Shown: positions 7,805-16,480, counted from the first letter of the stretch. The stretch: 59,628 nucleotides of DNA from Lysinibacillus sp. ZYM-1 (GCF_001308875.1 NZ_KQ465131.1:1-59628), one strand, 5' to 3'. Notes: generated by a model not told the origin, from the sequence alone. Numbers and translations are program-made.

Positions 7805-8884
7805 TTAAAATAGTATTTTTTCAGCCTCAGCAATGATATTTTTGATTAATGTTTCAACAGTTTGGTTTTTCGCTAGTCTTGGACTTTGGCCAGACCAAAG
7901 AGACATGAAATCTTGTTGGCCTTGTGTAGCAGACGCTTTTCTAATATCTTGAGTTAATATATTCTGAACAGGAAAATCAGGTAAACTTGCTTCATGTTTT
8001 CTCATTTCTAAGATAAATTCATTTTTAATTCCTCTTGCCCATTTACCTGAAAATGAACGCGTTAATACAGTCTGGTCTTCTTTAGCATTAAGAACTGCTT
8101 CTTTATATACCTGATGTGCCCCACTTTCAACACAGGTCAAGAATGCTGTCCCCATTTGTACACCTTTCGCCCCAAGGCAAATGGAAGCCATTAAGCCCCT
8201 TCCATCCATAATTCCTCCAGCAGCAATAACAGGAATCCTTACATTATCAACAACCTGCGGGATAAGAGACATTAGGCCAATTAAACTCTCCTGATAACTA
8301 TCCATAAAGTTCCCTCGATGACCACCCGCTTCACTTCCTTGAACAACTACAATATCCATTCCAGCTTTTTCATTTTCCATTGCTTCTCTAACCGTTGTTG
8401 CTGTCCCTACCAGAGTAATGTTATGTTGTTTCAATTCAGTAATAACATCTTTAGAAGGAATACCGAAAGTAAAAGAACAAATAGATACCTTTTCTTCTAT
8501 TACAATCTTAATTTGATCATTAAATGTTTCATGCGCATTATTAATTGCAGAAATGTCAAAGTCATTTTTATGAGGTAAATTTAGTTGATCACGTATAGGG
8601 TTTAAGAACTGGTTAGCTGCTTTAGATTTCACCTTATTCTCTACAACATTAAATTCGGTAGGAACGAATAGATTAATACCAAAAGGTCTCGATGTTACTA
8701 GCTTAATTTCTCTAATTTGTTCTCTCATTTGATTAGGTGTCATATATCCGGCACCAATCATCCCTAGTCCTCCAGCCTTTGAAACCTCAGCAACTAATGT
8801 TGAAGTTGTTATTCCACCAGCCATTGGAGCTTGTATAATTGGGTACTCAATTTGTAAAAATTCTGTTATTTCATTCGTTAACAT
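7805..8884 (-). CDS. Nitronate monooxygenase / 2-nitropropane dioxygenase family
   Basis: A TIM-barrel FMN enzyme of about 359 residues. Family marks are YPIIQAPMAGGITTSTLVAEVSKAG near the N terminus, the RPFGINLFVP segment, VVQGSEAGGHRG (phosphate/FMN region with the conserved His), PVIAAGGIMDGRG and GVQMGTAFL. The family oxidises alkyl nitronates, such as propionate-3-nitronate, to carbonyls and nitrite. ATG at 8884 is preferred over GTG at 8890 because GGGGTG lies five bases before it. It sits 66 bases downstream of a tautomerase gene on the same strand, with a broken LysR gene in divergent position further up. Confidence 0.88.
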   Translation of the reverse strand: MLTNEITEFLQIEYPIIQAPMAGGITTSTLVAEVSKAGGLGMIGAGYMTPNQMREQIREIKLVTSRPFGINLFVPTEFNVVENKVKSKAANQFLNPIRDQLNLPHKNDFDISAINNAHETFNDQIKIVIEEKVSICSFTFGIPSKDVITELKQHNITLVGTATTVREAMENEKAGMDIVVVQGSEAGGHRGNFMDSYQESLIGLMSLIPQVVDNVRIPVIAAGGIMDGRGLMASICLGAKGVQMGTAFLTCVESGAHQVYKEAVLNAKEDQTVLTRSFSGKWARGIKNEFILEMRKHEASLPDFPVQNILTQDIRKASATQGQQDFMSLWSGQSPRLAKNQTVETLIKNIIAEAEKILF

Positions 8885-8956
8885 ATTCACACCCCGCTTA
8901 TTCCATATTTCGTTTCAATTCAATTAAGAAAGCATTCGATATAAAAGTAAACCTAA

Positions 8957-9346
8957 CTATAGTGAACCTGTCAGAAACTGTGCTTCTCCGAGTCCAAAGC
9001 TCCAATCAGCATCCGTATTCTCTGTTATAGAAACAATTAAATCCAGTGGAGAAATTCTACAATCAGCCTCAAGTTTATGTGCTAAAAGGGTGTATAGTTT
9101 TTCTTTTTGTTTTACAGTTCTTTTTTTACTAACAATACTAATTATTACAAGATTTTCACTTCTCTTAAATCCTAGTCCTGTATCCTCGATTTTCAACTCA
9201 TGTAAAGGGTGCTGATGAACTATTTGATAACGATCACTTTCAGGTACTTGGAAAGCTTCCACCATCGCACTGTGAGCTGAATCCAATAATTTTTTTAGCG
9301 TTTCTTCGTCTCTTCCTTCAACTAAATCAAAACGCAATAATGGCAT
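8957..9346 (-). CDS. Tautomerase-superfamily protein (YusQ / MSAD-like)
   Basis: The 129-residue product begins Met-Pro-Leu-Leu-Arg, so removal of Met gives the N-terminal Pro-1 that acts as the base in 4-oxalocrotonate tautomerase-type enzymes. Length and segments such as [14 protein letters not shown] and [13 protein letters not shown] match two-domain members like malonate semialdehyde decarboxylase homologues and B. subtilis YusQ. The reaction is not certain: isomerisation or decarboxylation of a small keto acid. It is the first gene of a likely pair with the nitronate monooxygenase. Confidence 0.75.
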   Translation of the reverse strand: MPLLRFDLVEGRDEETLKKLLDSAHSAMVEAFQVPESDRYQIVHQHPLHELKIEDTGLGFKRSENLVIISIVSKKRTVKQKEKLYTLLAHKLEADCRISPLDLIVSITENTDADWSFGLGEAQFLTGSL

Positions 9347-9550
9347 TTTGTGTCTCTCCTCTTGTATTCAAAAATTGCTTGTTTTTATAGTATTTTTAGA
9401 AGTGACTGCGTTTAATTATTATCACCTCCAATTAAATCTTGAATACTTAAAGTATATCCCTCTTTTGTTATATGAAATAATACAGAAAAATGATAATTGG
9501 TATCAATATTATTGATGGCTAAGAGTTATTTCGCATAAGGAGCGATTGAT

Positions 9551-9610
9551 ATGGATTTGCTAAAATTAAAGTTTTTCAGACCGTTGCAAAATTGGGAAGT
9601 ATCTCGCAAG
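9551..9610 (+). pseudogene. LysR-family regulator, N-terminal remnant
   Basis: ATG at 9551, with AAGGAG upstream, opens MDLLKLKFF. Shifting one base in the T-run then gives FQTVAKLGSISQV, so the composite MDLLKLK-FQTVAKLGSISQV is the standard start of a LysR helix-turn-helix. After that the similarity ends and a terminator-like hairpin follows. About 20 codons of a roughly 300-codon gene survive, with a frameshift. It points away from the tautomerase/nitronate monooxygenase pair, the usual position of a LysR activator. Confidence 0.6.
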
Positions 9611-9642
9611 TTCCATTCACCCTATTCAGTTTCAAACAAAAA

Positions 9643-9676
9643 GCAGCATACGCTTGGCATGCTGCAGATCTTCTTT
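9643..9676 (+). terminator. Terminator-like hairpin after the LysR remnant
   Basis: GCAGCAT (9643-9649) pairs with ATGCTGC (9659-9665), followed by AGATCTTCTTTT. Confidence 0.5.
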
Positions 9677-9901
9677 TAATTTAGACAAAGCTAAGTTGGG
9701 CTTAAAGTCATAGTAACTCTAAAGCTTTTAGTCAAACGTGTTCACTTGATTTAGCACTGAAATACCTGTATGGTCTTCGAGGTTAGATGTCGAATTTTTA
9801 ATCAATTCTTTTTAAAAAATTGTTATTTAAATTTGATTGGGCTTATGGGCATAATCAAGTATCATAGTAATACTATTAAATTTTTTAAAGGAAGATTTAA
9901 A

Positions 9902-10720
9902 ATGAAGAATAGATTTTCAATTGGAGAAATGGCTAAGCTTCATAATACAACCATAAAAACCCTTAGATATTATGATGAAATTGATTTATTAAAACCTCTT
10001 TTTACAGATAGAAACAACAGCTATAGATACTATTCAACTGAACAATTTGAGCAATTGAATACTATAAATTATTTAAAAGAATTAGGTTTTTCATTAAAGG
10101 AAATCAAGGGACATCTGGATCACAGGGATATCGACGGTTTTTTACATCTCTTAGAAGAACAGAAACGATTAACGGAAGAAAAGATTAAAGAACTGGAACG
10201 AATTAACAATAAGTTTCGAGATCGAATTAAGGATATTACATTAGCACAAGAAATAAAAGAATTGGAAATTCCATTCATAAAGGAAAAAAAAGAGAGAAAG
10301 ATCGTAAGGTTACTAGAAAAAATCTGTTCAGAACCTCAACTAGAAGTTTCTCTGCGACAATTAGAGAATTTGTCTAATATGAATTCTTCTATATTTATTG
10401 GAGGCGTGGGTCTAACAGTAAGTATGCGCAATATATTTAATAACAAGTTCAATGAATATAACTCGATATTTATTTTAGTCGAGGAAGATGATATTCAAAG
10501 TCCTTTAGTGACAACTCTTCCAGAAGGAAAGTATGCATGTATTTATTATAATGGAAATCATAACCATTCTCCCGAACATTATAAATCTCTGCTGAATTTT
10601 ATTAAAGAGAACGGTTTCCAAGTTATCGGAGACTCCATTGAAAGAACAATAATTGACCATTATATTTCTGGGAGTAAAGAAGACTATTTGACAGAAATAC
10701 AAATCCCAATAAAGTATTGA
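9902..10720 (+). CDS. MerR-family regulator with GyrI/BmrR-like ligand domain
   Basis: The 272-residue product starts FSIGEMAKLHNTTIKTLRYYDEIDLLKP, the winged-helix domain of MerR regulators. A long coiled-coil dimer helix follows (about residues 75-120: HLLEEQKRLTEEKIKELERI), then a C-terminal effector-binding-like domain. BmrR-type members bend the promoter when a hydrophobic drug binds. An open frame extends upstream to 9770, but AAAGGAAG sits before the ATG at 9902, where homology begins. The ligand is unknown. The next gene encodes a DUF554 membrane protein, separated by a terminator. Confidence 0.85.
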   Translation: MKNRFSIGEMAKLHNTTIKTLRYYDEIDLLKPLFTDRNNSYRYYSTEQFEQLNTINYLKELGFSLKEIKGHLDHRDIDGFLHLLEEQKRLTEEKIKELERINNKFRDRIKDITLAQEIKELEIPFIKEKKERKIVRLLEKICSEPQLEVSLRQLENLSNMNSSIFIGGVGLTVSMRNIFNNKFNEYNSIFILVEEDDIQSPLVTTLPEGKYACIYYNGNHNHSPEHYKSLLNFIKENGFQVIGDSIERTIIDHYISGSKEDYLTEIQIPIKY

Positions 10721-10749
10721 CCCTCCCCTTACCGGAGGGTTTATTTTTT
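10720..10749 (+). terminator. Terminator between the MerR and DUF554 genes
   Basis: ACCCTCC (10720-10726) pairs with GGAGGGT (10734-10740), followed by TTATTTTTTT. Confidence 0.65.
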
Positions 10750-10783
10750 TACTAAAGAACAATTTTTAAAAGGAGAAATAATA

Positions 10784-11455
10784 ATGTTTGGAACAATATT
10801 TAATACAATGATGATAATAGCGGGAAGCATTGTTGGAAGCATTTTTAAAAATGGGATTAAGGATGAATATCATCATATCCTCATGCAGGCTATGGGATTA
10901 GCAGCTATGGGACTAGGAATAAATGCATTAGTTCAACATTTACCTTCCAGTAAATATCCGGTACTTTTTATTGTAAGTTTAGCCATAGGCGGATTGCTTG
11001 GTCAAAAACTTAATTTGGAGTCAAAATTTAATGCGCTCGTTAATAAATATTCTAAGGGTAATTTAGCTGAAGGATTATCGACTGCTATCTTATTATTTTG
11101 CATTGGTTCATTATCTATATTAGGCCCTATAGAGGCTGCGTTAAATAAAGATTATACGTATCTGCTTACAAATGGCATATTGGATGGAATTACTTCGATT
11201 GTTTTAGCTACTACTTTTGGTATTGGGATCGCTATTTCAGGGATAGTGTTATTTGTATGGCAAGGTTCCATCTATTTAGTTGCTAGTTTAATGGAGCATT
11301 CCATAAATAATGATCTTCTAAATGAATTGACGATTATAGGAGGTATATTAATATTAGCATCTGGTTTAAGTATTCTGGGCATTAAAAAATGTAATACCTT
11401 AAATCTTCTGCCATCATTAATGATTCCTATTATTGTATTTTTGTTTATACATTAA
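10784..11455 (+). CDS. DUF554-family membrane protein (YdfK/YqgA-like)
   Basis: A 223-residue integral membrane protein starting MFGTIFNTMMIIAGSIVGSIFKNGIKDEYHHILMQAMGLAAMGLG, which is typical of DUF554. Six or so hydrophobic segments can be drawn, with GGLLGQKLNLE near residue 72 and SIVLATTFGIGIA near 140. The family is widespread and has no agreed function; transport has been suggested. AAGGAG lies 9 bases before the ATG. It may be read from its own promoter because a terminator separates it from the MerR gene. Confidence 0.8.
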   Translation: MFGTIFNTMMIIAGSIVGSIFKNGIKDEYHHILMQAMGLAAMGLGINALVQHLPSSKYPVLFIVSLAIGGLLGQKLNLESKFNALVNKYSKGNLAEGLSTAILLFCIGSLSILGPIEAALNKDYTYLLTNGILDGITSIVLATTFGIGIAISGIVLFVWQGSIYLVASLMEHSINNDLLNELTIIGGILILASGLSILGIKKCNTLNLLPSLMIPIIVFLFIH

Positions 11456-11809
11456 TTCGATTTATAAAAACAGCCATACGTGTATTTCATTTAAGAAAGC
11501 AATGAGAAAAATTTTATGGACTATCAAGAAATAATTTAGTTTAAAGGCGATATGTCTATGGTGTCATTTCTGCGAATTGCCACAAGAATGTTTAATACAG
11601 CACCTACTAATTTCTTAGGTGAAAATAAGTATATCTTACAAAGTAACTGCCCAAGCACAAGATAATTGCGTGCTTGGGCTTTCCCTTTTCTTAAGAAATC
11701 TTCATAAATATTCTCTCTAATTATTAATAATTTCCATTTACAATAATAAAGGTCGACATTACTGACATGTAACGTTTGAAAATCATCACCAGAAAAGGAG
11801 TATGACATC
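11456..11809. other. Intergenic stretch with terminator
   Basis: No intact gene. On the minus strand near 11539-11620 a short open stretch (KLVGAVLNILVAIRRNDTIDI) could be the tail of a lost protein, but I cannot name it. A hairpin at 11649-11690 is the only clear element. Confidence 0.45.
11649..11690 (+). terminator. Stem-loop terminator
   Basis: GCCCAAGCAC (11649-11658) pairs perfectly with GTGCTTGGGC (11670-11679), followed by TTTCCCTTTTCTT. Confidence 0.65.
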
Positions 11810-13231
11810 TTGGGAATTACAGAAATCATTAGTAATATTAAATTTTTGATGCTGCCAGTAATCATTATTATTGGCATTGAATTTTTACTGATCGCACTCT
11901 ATTTCTTTTATTATCGAAAACGACAATCAGATCACCAAAAACAGATTCCTCTAAAGCAGCTTCTTCTTGGCGCAATCTTTATCGGATATATTGTTTTTGT
12001 GTTGGAGCTAACGGTTATTGGACGCGGCACTTCACATTACATGCAGATGAATCTTCAACCATTCAGTGGCTATATTGACGCATGGAAAAAATACTCTTTA
12101 CGTGATCTCCAAAATTGCCTATTTAATATATTAATGTTTGTGCCACTAGGAATGTTCTTGCCTCTTCTTATCGCTAAATTTAAAGAGTTTAAGTGGCTTC
12201 TTCTAGTAGTTGTAGGTGCGACAATGTCTATTGAAACGTATCAGACATTGTCAGGAGCTGGGATTTTTGAGCTTGATGATTTAATCAATAACTCACTTGG
12301 TGGTATTATTGGCTACCAGTTATACAGACTAGCTACTTCTATTGTACATAACAAAAAGGTAAAGCTGAAAAGTCTGATTGGAAACCTTGCTATCCCTCTA
12401 TTAATGAGCTTCATTTTTATTGGTATGAATATTGTGTACGCCCAACAGGAGTTTGGTCATCTGGCAATAAATGCTTATACAAAATCGAAGATGTCAGATG
12501 TTGATGTATCCACTTCATTGGAATTAAGCTCAGCACTAACAGTTGCGCCTATATATAAGAAAATGATTAAAAATGATGACGTAGAAGACCTGTTACAACA
12601 GAAATTAGGATTATCAGAGACGAATGCACAGTATGATAAAAGCCATGGTGAGACTTTAGTCAAAGATAAAGACGGAATTCCATTTACATTGGTTAAAAAT
12701 AATGCAGAGGGACAATGGTGGTTAACAGAGAATAATTATACGCCCGAACAAACTTCAGTTGCCGGGCAAGAAGAAAAGGCAAAGTCATTAATGGACGAAC
12801 TTTCTTTACTACCTCAAGATGCAGAATTTACTGTACTGGAGAATGGCGAATTTGAATGGCAATTACCGGATCGTCCTGATTTAAACAGAGATTATTGGAC
12901 TGGGGATATCGGGCTTGGTCTTAAACAAGATGGCCGTGTTTATTCATTAGCCTATAGTCTTCATAAAAATCAGTTTATACGAGAAGTAAACATATTGTCT
13001 CCTGCAGAGGTGTATGAACGAATAAAAGAGGGCGAATTTCCTCAAATAAAATATAATGCACTCGTACAGGAGGAAGATCTTATTATTAAAAAAGGAGACC
13101 AAATTGAGATAGATTCGATCGAACTTTCGCATATGTATGATACAAAAGGATTCTATCAGCCAATATACAAAGTTTCTGGAAAGTTCAACGGTAACGATTG
13201 GTTTACTTTAATTCAGGCAGGAAAGGAATAG
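11810..13231 (+). CDS. VanZ-family membrane protein with large extracytoplasmic C-terminal region
   Basis: Residues 10-215 contain about six membrane segments with the VanZ pattern: the LNLQPFSGY / NCLFNILMFVPLGMFLPLL region, then SIETYQTLSGAGIFELDDLINNSLGGIIGY, including the conserved Glu-Thr-x-Q and Asp-Asp-x-x-x-N residues. VanZ confers low-level teicoplanin resistance in enterococci, but its reaction is unknown. The remaining 250 residues are soluble and unusual in length, since simple VanZ proteins are about 160-200 residues. The start is TTG at 11810, nine bases after AAAGGAG. It is a single gene followed by a very strong terminator. Confidence 0.82.
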   Translation: MGITEIISNIKFLMLPVIIIIGIEFLLIALYFFYYRKRQSDHQKQIPLKQLLLGAIFIGYIVFVLELTVIGRGTSHYMQMNLQPFSGYIDAWKKYSLRDLQNCLFNILMFVPLGMFLPLLIAKFKEFKWLLLVVVGATMSIETYQTLSGAGIFELDDLINNSLGGIIGYQLYRLATSIVHNKKVKLKSLIGNLAIPLLMSFIFIGMNIVYAQQEFGHLAINAYTKSKMSDVDVSTSLELSSALTVAPIYKKMIKNDDVEDLLQQKLGLSETNAQYDKSHGETLVKDKDGIPFTLVKNNAEGQWWLTENNYTPEQTSVAGQEEKAKSLMDELSLLPQDAEFTVLENGEFEWQLPDRPDLNRDYWTGDIGLGLKQDGRVYSLAYSLHKNQFIREVNILSPAEVYERIKEGEFPQIKYNALVQEEDLIIKKGDQIEIDSIELSHMYDTKGFYQPIYKVSGKFNGNDWFTLIQAGKE

Positions 13232-13266
13232 CTCTTTCCCAAAATTATTAAAGCTGGGTCTATATT

Positions 13267-13325
13267 AAAGAACTGCCCCTCCAATTGTTAGTCAGTGTCT
13301 AACAATTGGGGGGCAGTTCTTTAGC
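13267..13325 (+). terminator. Very long perfect-stem terminator
   Basis: About 24 bp of near-perfect stem (arms 13267-13291 and 13299-13322, AAAGAACTGCCCC... facing ...GGGGCAGTTCTTT) lies 36 bases after the VanZ-like stop. It can also serve the minus-strand transporter gene. Confidence 0.75.
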
Positions 13326-13414
13326 TTTGCTGGTATTTGTGCAATGATATAAAATTGATCGATAATACTTTTTAGTCAGCCTATGGATGGCTTGTTTGAT
13401 TTACAGTGTAAAAT

Positions 13415-14695
13415 TTAGGCTTTCTTTTTTGTCGGGTACCCAATGAGAATAGCAATTATACCACAAACGCCAATAAGAATTGGATAGAAAGAGTATGGTA
13501 AGATACTCACTGGCGATATTTTGGCAACGCTTGCGGCTACTAGGAATTGGGCTCCGTATGGGAGAAGACCTTGGACCGTACAGGAGAAAATATCTAAAAT
13601 ACTTGCGGACTTTCTCGGCTCAATGTCATACTGGTCAGCAATATTTTTGGCAAGCGGCCCAGCTATTAAAATAGCAATTGTATTATTGGCCGTAGATAAA
13701 TTAGTTAGGCCCACAAGACTAGCTATACCAAATTCAGCACCCTTCTGCGATTTAATCCTGCGTGTTACAAGACGGAGCAAAAAGTCAATTCCTCCATTAA
13801 ATTTAATAACCTCCACCATTCCAGCTATTAATATAGCTAGAAAGGCGATTTCATACATACCTTCCATTCCTTCGCCAATCTTTTGTATAAGGCTCATTAC
13901 GTGATAGCTGCCATCTGCTAAGCCAACAGCACCGGCAAGAACAATCCCTAATGCAAGAACCAGGAAAACATTTATTCCAGATAACGCTAAAATAATAACT
14001 ACAACATAGGGAACAATTTTTACCCAATTATAACTTAAATGATCTACTTGAGCTGTTCCACCGGATGTCATAAACCCTAAAATAATGCTCGTGACAATAG
14101 CTGCCGGCAATACAATCCAAAAATTGACCTTAAATTTGTCCTTCATTTGTGCACCTTGTGAACGAACAGCAGTAATTGTGGTATCTGAAATAAAGGATAA
14201 ATTATCGCCAAACATCGAACCGCCAACAACTGCTGCCATCACTAAAGCTATGGAGATTTCTGTAAGATCGCTTATCCCAACTCCAATTGGCGCTAGTGCA
14301 ACAATCGTTCCCACTGATGTACCCATAGACAGGGAGATAAAGCAGGCAATGATGAACAAGCCTACGACAAGCAGGTTTGGTGGAATAACCGATAAAGCAA
14401 AGTTAACTGTGGAATCTACTGCCCCCATGCCCTTTGCTACTTCTGAAAATGCCCCAGCTAAGAGAAAAATAATAACCATCAGCATGACATTTAAATTTCC
14501 TGCGCCTTTGCAAAAAATATCAACCTTATGCGAAAACGATTCTTTTCGATTCATCGCTAGAGCCACAGCCCCTGAAATGCTAATGGCTACAATGACCGGA
14601 AAGGTATAAAAATCACCTGTAATAGCCCCTGAACCAATAAATAAAATCATAAAAACAACAAATGGGATTAGCGCCCATGGATTCTCTTTCTTCAT
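13415..14695 (-). CDS. Na+/H+ antiporter NhaC-family transporter under SAM-riboswitch control
   Basis: A polytopic membrane protein of about 426 residues with 10-12 hydrophobic segments. The central SLSMGTSVGTIVALAPIGVGIS and AAVVGGSMFGDNLSFISDTTITA motifs are typical of the NhaC superfamily, which includes proton/sodium antiporters and amino acid transporters. ATG at 14695 follows GGAGG, so the TTG four codons earlier is not needed. The leader holds a SAM-I riboswitch and its terminator. Comparative work on methionine regulons has proposed that S-box-controlled NhaC-type proteins (MetT) carry methionine, so methionine or a related sulfur compound is the inferred substrate. Confidence 0.88.
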   Translation of the reverse strand: MKKENPWALIPFVVFMILFIGSGAITGDFYTFPVIVAISISGAVALAMNRKESFSHKVDIFCKGAGNLNVMLMVIIFLLAGAFSEVAKGMGAVDSTVNFALSVIPPNLLVVGLFIIACFISLSMGTSVGTIVALAPIGVGISDLTEISIALVMAAVVGGSMFGDNLSFISDTTITAVRSQGAQMKDKFKVNFWIVLPAAIVTSIILGFMTSGGTAQVDHLSYNWVKIVPYVVVIILALSGINVFLVLALGIVLAGAVGLADGSYHVMSLIQKIGEGMEGMYEIAFLAILIAGMVEVIKFNGGIDFLLRLVTRRIKSQKGAEFGIASLVGLTNLSTANNTIAILIAGPLAKNIADQYDIEPRKSASILDIFSCTVQGLLPYGAQFLVAASVAKISPVSILPYSFYPILIGVCGIIAILIGYPTKKKA

Positions 14696-14742
14696 AACTA
14701 CCTCCAAAAAATTAAAAATCGGCCTCGTCTTTTTCTATATAC

Positions 14743-14783
14743 CACAAAAAAGGCCTCATCTTGAAATAACAAGAAGAGGCCTT
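14743..14783 (-). terminator. Riboswitch-controlled terminator
   Basis: On the minus strand, AAGGCCTCTTCTTG pairs with CAAGATGAGGCCTT (14750-14783, one bulge), followed by a TTTTTTGTGG tract. It lies between the SAM aptamer and the transporter start, so it is the expression platform. Confidence 0.8.
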
Positions 14784-14800
14784 ATATTTAAAACACTCCT

Positions 14801-14903
14801 CTTATCTATCAAGGACATTACTTGCTGGATTTGGCACAGTAACTTCATAAGTTCCGCTGCCGAGATTTCATCGGGCCAGTCCCTCCATCTCTCTTGATAA
14901 GAA
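14801..14903 (-). promoter_or_regulatory. SAM-I (S-box) riboswitch
   Basis: Read on the minus strand, the element starts CTTATCAAGAGAGATGGAGG, continues GACTGGCCCGATGAAATCTC, GGCAGCGG, GTGCCAAATCCAGCAAGT, and closes with TTGATAGATAAGAGG, pairing with the first segment as P1. These are the conserved S-box core blocks in the correct order and spacing. SAM binding would stabilise P1 and let the terminator at 14743-14783 form, switching the transporter off when SAM is plentiful. Confidence 0.93.
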
Positions 14904-15037
14904 GAAAAAATATTTATTATTTTTTTGACACAATATTAAAAGAGTAAAATAAAACATCAATAATTGCAACATATTTTTAATTGGAAAGAGGTTTTTATCA
15001 ATCAAGCGGTTCCCTTAAATAATTCATTATCATAACT

Positions 15038-15271
15038 TTAGATTAATACGAAGCTTTGGATGGACACATATACTGAAAATACAAATACCCCGATTAGGAA
15101 CCAACCAACCATTTTTCTCTCTCTCTTAAATTCACTAATTCCTAACGTTAACATAAATAACCCAAGAAGGAGTATCATTAAGAAATTTAGCTGATGATTA
15201 TGGGTGATAAGTCCGTAAACGGAGAGCGAGATTCCTAAGATTGAAAAAATAATTTGTAATGTTTTTAACAA
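15038..15271 (-). CDS. Small membrane protein, DUF3953-like
   Basis: A 77-residue protein with three hydrophobic segments and a basic cluster (SEFKRERKMVGW, residues 47-58) between the second and third. The pattern LKTLQIIFSILGISLSVYGLITHN followed by LMILLLGLFMLTLG matches the small DUF3953 membrane family of Bacillus. The function is unknown. The start is TTG at 15271, with AGGAGGGAG placed correctly. Confidence 0.7.
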   Translation of the reverse strand: MLKTLQIIFSILGISLSVYGLITHNHQLNFLMILLLGLFMLTLGISEFKRERKMVGWFLIGVFVFSVYVSIQSFVLI

Positions 15272-15318
15272 AACTATCTCCCTCCTTTTAATATATAACT
15301 TAGAACAAACACTAGCTG

Positions 15319-15465
15319 TTATCTAAACCTTCTTGAATAAATAAATTCGATGATAGGTGTTATGACAAATGTAAGACCAACAACTAAAAGCAAGGGGTAA
15401 TTTTTCATGCTATTTAAATTAGAAACACCCTCTGAAACAAGTAAAATTAGACAAGCTAAGATCAA
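15319..15465 (-). other. Short membrane ORF or gene fragment
   Basis: An open frame of 48 codons (TTG at 15465 to TAA at 15319) encodes two hydrophobic segments, LILACLILLVSEGVSNL and YPLLLVVGLTFVITPIIEFIY, ending SRRFR. No ribosome binding site precedes the TTG, so this is more likely the surviving 3' part of a small membrane gene than an intact gene. It lies between two other small membrane genes on the same strand. Confidence 0.35.
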
Positions 15466-15512
15466 TTAAAACATAATAGCCTATCTTCGCACTTTGTGCT
15501 TCAATATGCTTG

Positions 15513-15716
15513 TCAATTTAAATCTTTATCTTCTTTCATACCGTTATGGTTACCCGTATTCAGCCAATTGAACAAAAAGGATAAGGAAATAAAGCTAATA
15601 ATGATCGAACCCCCATCAATTATTCCAAAACGAATCCATCTATAGAAGGTAAAGCTTACAAATGCAACGAAAAACACAATGACTATAAGACCGATTAATT
15701 TTTTTGATTGATCCAT
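15513..15716 (-). CDS. Small two-helix membrane protein
   Basis: A 67-residue product, MDQSKKLIGLIVIVFFVAF..., with two membrane segments, then a polar tail NTGNHNGMKEDKDLN. The frame is open further upstream to 15830, but GGAGG lies ten bases before the ATG at 15716, so the short form is preferred. I do not recognise a family. Its neighbours are other small membrane genes on the same strand. Confidence 0.6.
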   Translation of the reverse strand: MDQSKKLIGLIVIVFFVAFVSFTFYRWIRFGIIDGGSIIISFISLSFLFNWLNTGNHNGMKEDKDLN

Positions 15717-15882
15717 TCTTTTTCTCGCCTCCATAGTGACCTCGCATCTCAAAATATACTCTACGACGCTCTCTAAAAACCAATAATAACCATATAATAA
15801 ATCATCTGTCAATTTCATTTTACACGACAAAATGAAAAAGGCGATGCATTTATTTGAGCATCCCCCTCGTAATTTATTTTAG

Positions 15883-16089
15883 TTCCATCACTGCATAGTA
15901 GTTATTTTCATTGTCTGCAAATTAAATACTCTGCCTGATAAAATATTAGGATTTAATTCAGGTTGCATTTCGCAATTAGTTCTTTATCATGGAGAACTAT
16001 TCTTGTTAGATATATATGGAGCAGGAATTGGTGGAAGTATAGTAGATTCAATTATTGGACATTCAGTTACCAAAGCTTGCTCGAATTAA
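15883..16089 (+). other. Open frame without start, glycine-rich hydrophobic tail
   Basis: A stop-free plus-strand frame of 68 codons ends ...HGELFLLDIYGAGIGGSIVD then SIIGHSVTKACSN. It has no ATG, GTG or TTG with a ribosome binding site, and its first hairpin-box repeat begins directly after the stop. The GxGIGGSIxxxxIG pattern recalls small pore-forming or bacteriocin-like peptides, but without a start it is more likely a remnant. I cannot assign a function. Confidence 0.3.
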
Positions 16090-16102
16090 TTAATAAAACA
16101 AA

Positions 16103-16161
16103 AAACCAGGTGCTCTTCTTAGAAGAGCGCCTGGTTTTATTGTGAAAGTGAATCTTACTAA
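16103..16161 (-). repeat. Hairpin-plus-box repeat, copy 1
   Basis: The hairpin AAACCAGG...CCTGGTTT (16103-16137) is followed at 16142-16161 by the box GTGAAAGTGAATCTTACTAA. Read on the minus strand it is the box, then a terminator with TTTTTTGTTT. Confidence 0.6.
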
Positions 16162-16420
16162 CTTACTTAGTTTTGATTCGTATTAATACTACGCTAAGTT
16201 GAGGCTTTGAACAAGTTAAAATATTTTCCAATCAAATTATGGGAAAAATTTATGTTTTTTCGAGCATATGAATCCTATTAAATTTTATAGTACTCATGAT
16301 TTTCATTAAAGTAGGAAATAATAAAGTCTCGTAATTGTTTAACAGCGGCACATGAACATGACTAATTTCGAGGAGAACATATAATACTTTTCAGCGCTTC
16401 ACAACTCCTAACAAACAAAA

Positions 16421-16480
16421 AAGACTAGATCCCTACAACATGTAAGTTCTAGCCTTTTAAGTGAAAGTGAATCTTACTAA
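16421..16480 (-). repeat. Hairpin-plus-box repeat, copy 2
   Basis: The hairpin AAGACTAGA...TCTAGCCTT (16421-16456, one mismatch) is followed at 16461-16480 by the identical 20-base box GTGAAAGTGAATCTTACTAA. The minus strand reads hairpin, then TTTTTTGTTTG. Confidence 0.6.

Larger units (their letters stand above)
9347..9901. other. Gene-poor stretch holding a LysR remnant
   Basis: The only coding signal is the short LysR remnant at 9551-9610. A hairpin at 9643-9674 follows, and the stretch ends with the leader of the MerR gene. Confidence 0.5.

Noticed and set aside
13521..14609. Long plus-strand open frames antisense to the transporter gene
   Set aside because: They mirror the codon structure of the NhaC gene on the minus strand, have no ribosome binding sites and no family features.
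14935..14970. Plus-strand promoter-like TTGACA with TAAAAT
   Set aside because: No plus-strand gene follows; the sequence lies upstream of the minus-strand riboswitch and is probably chance.
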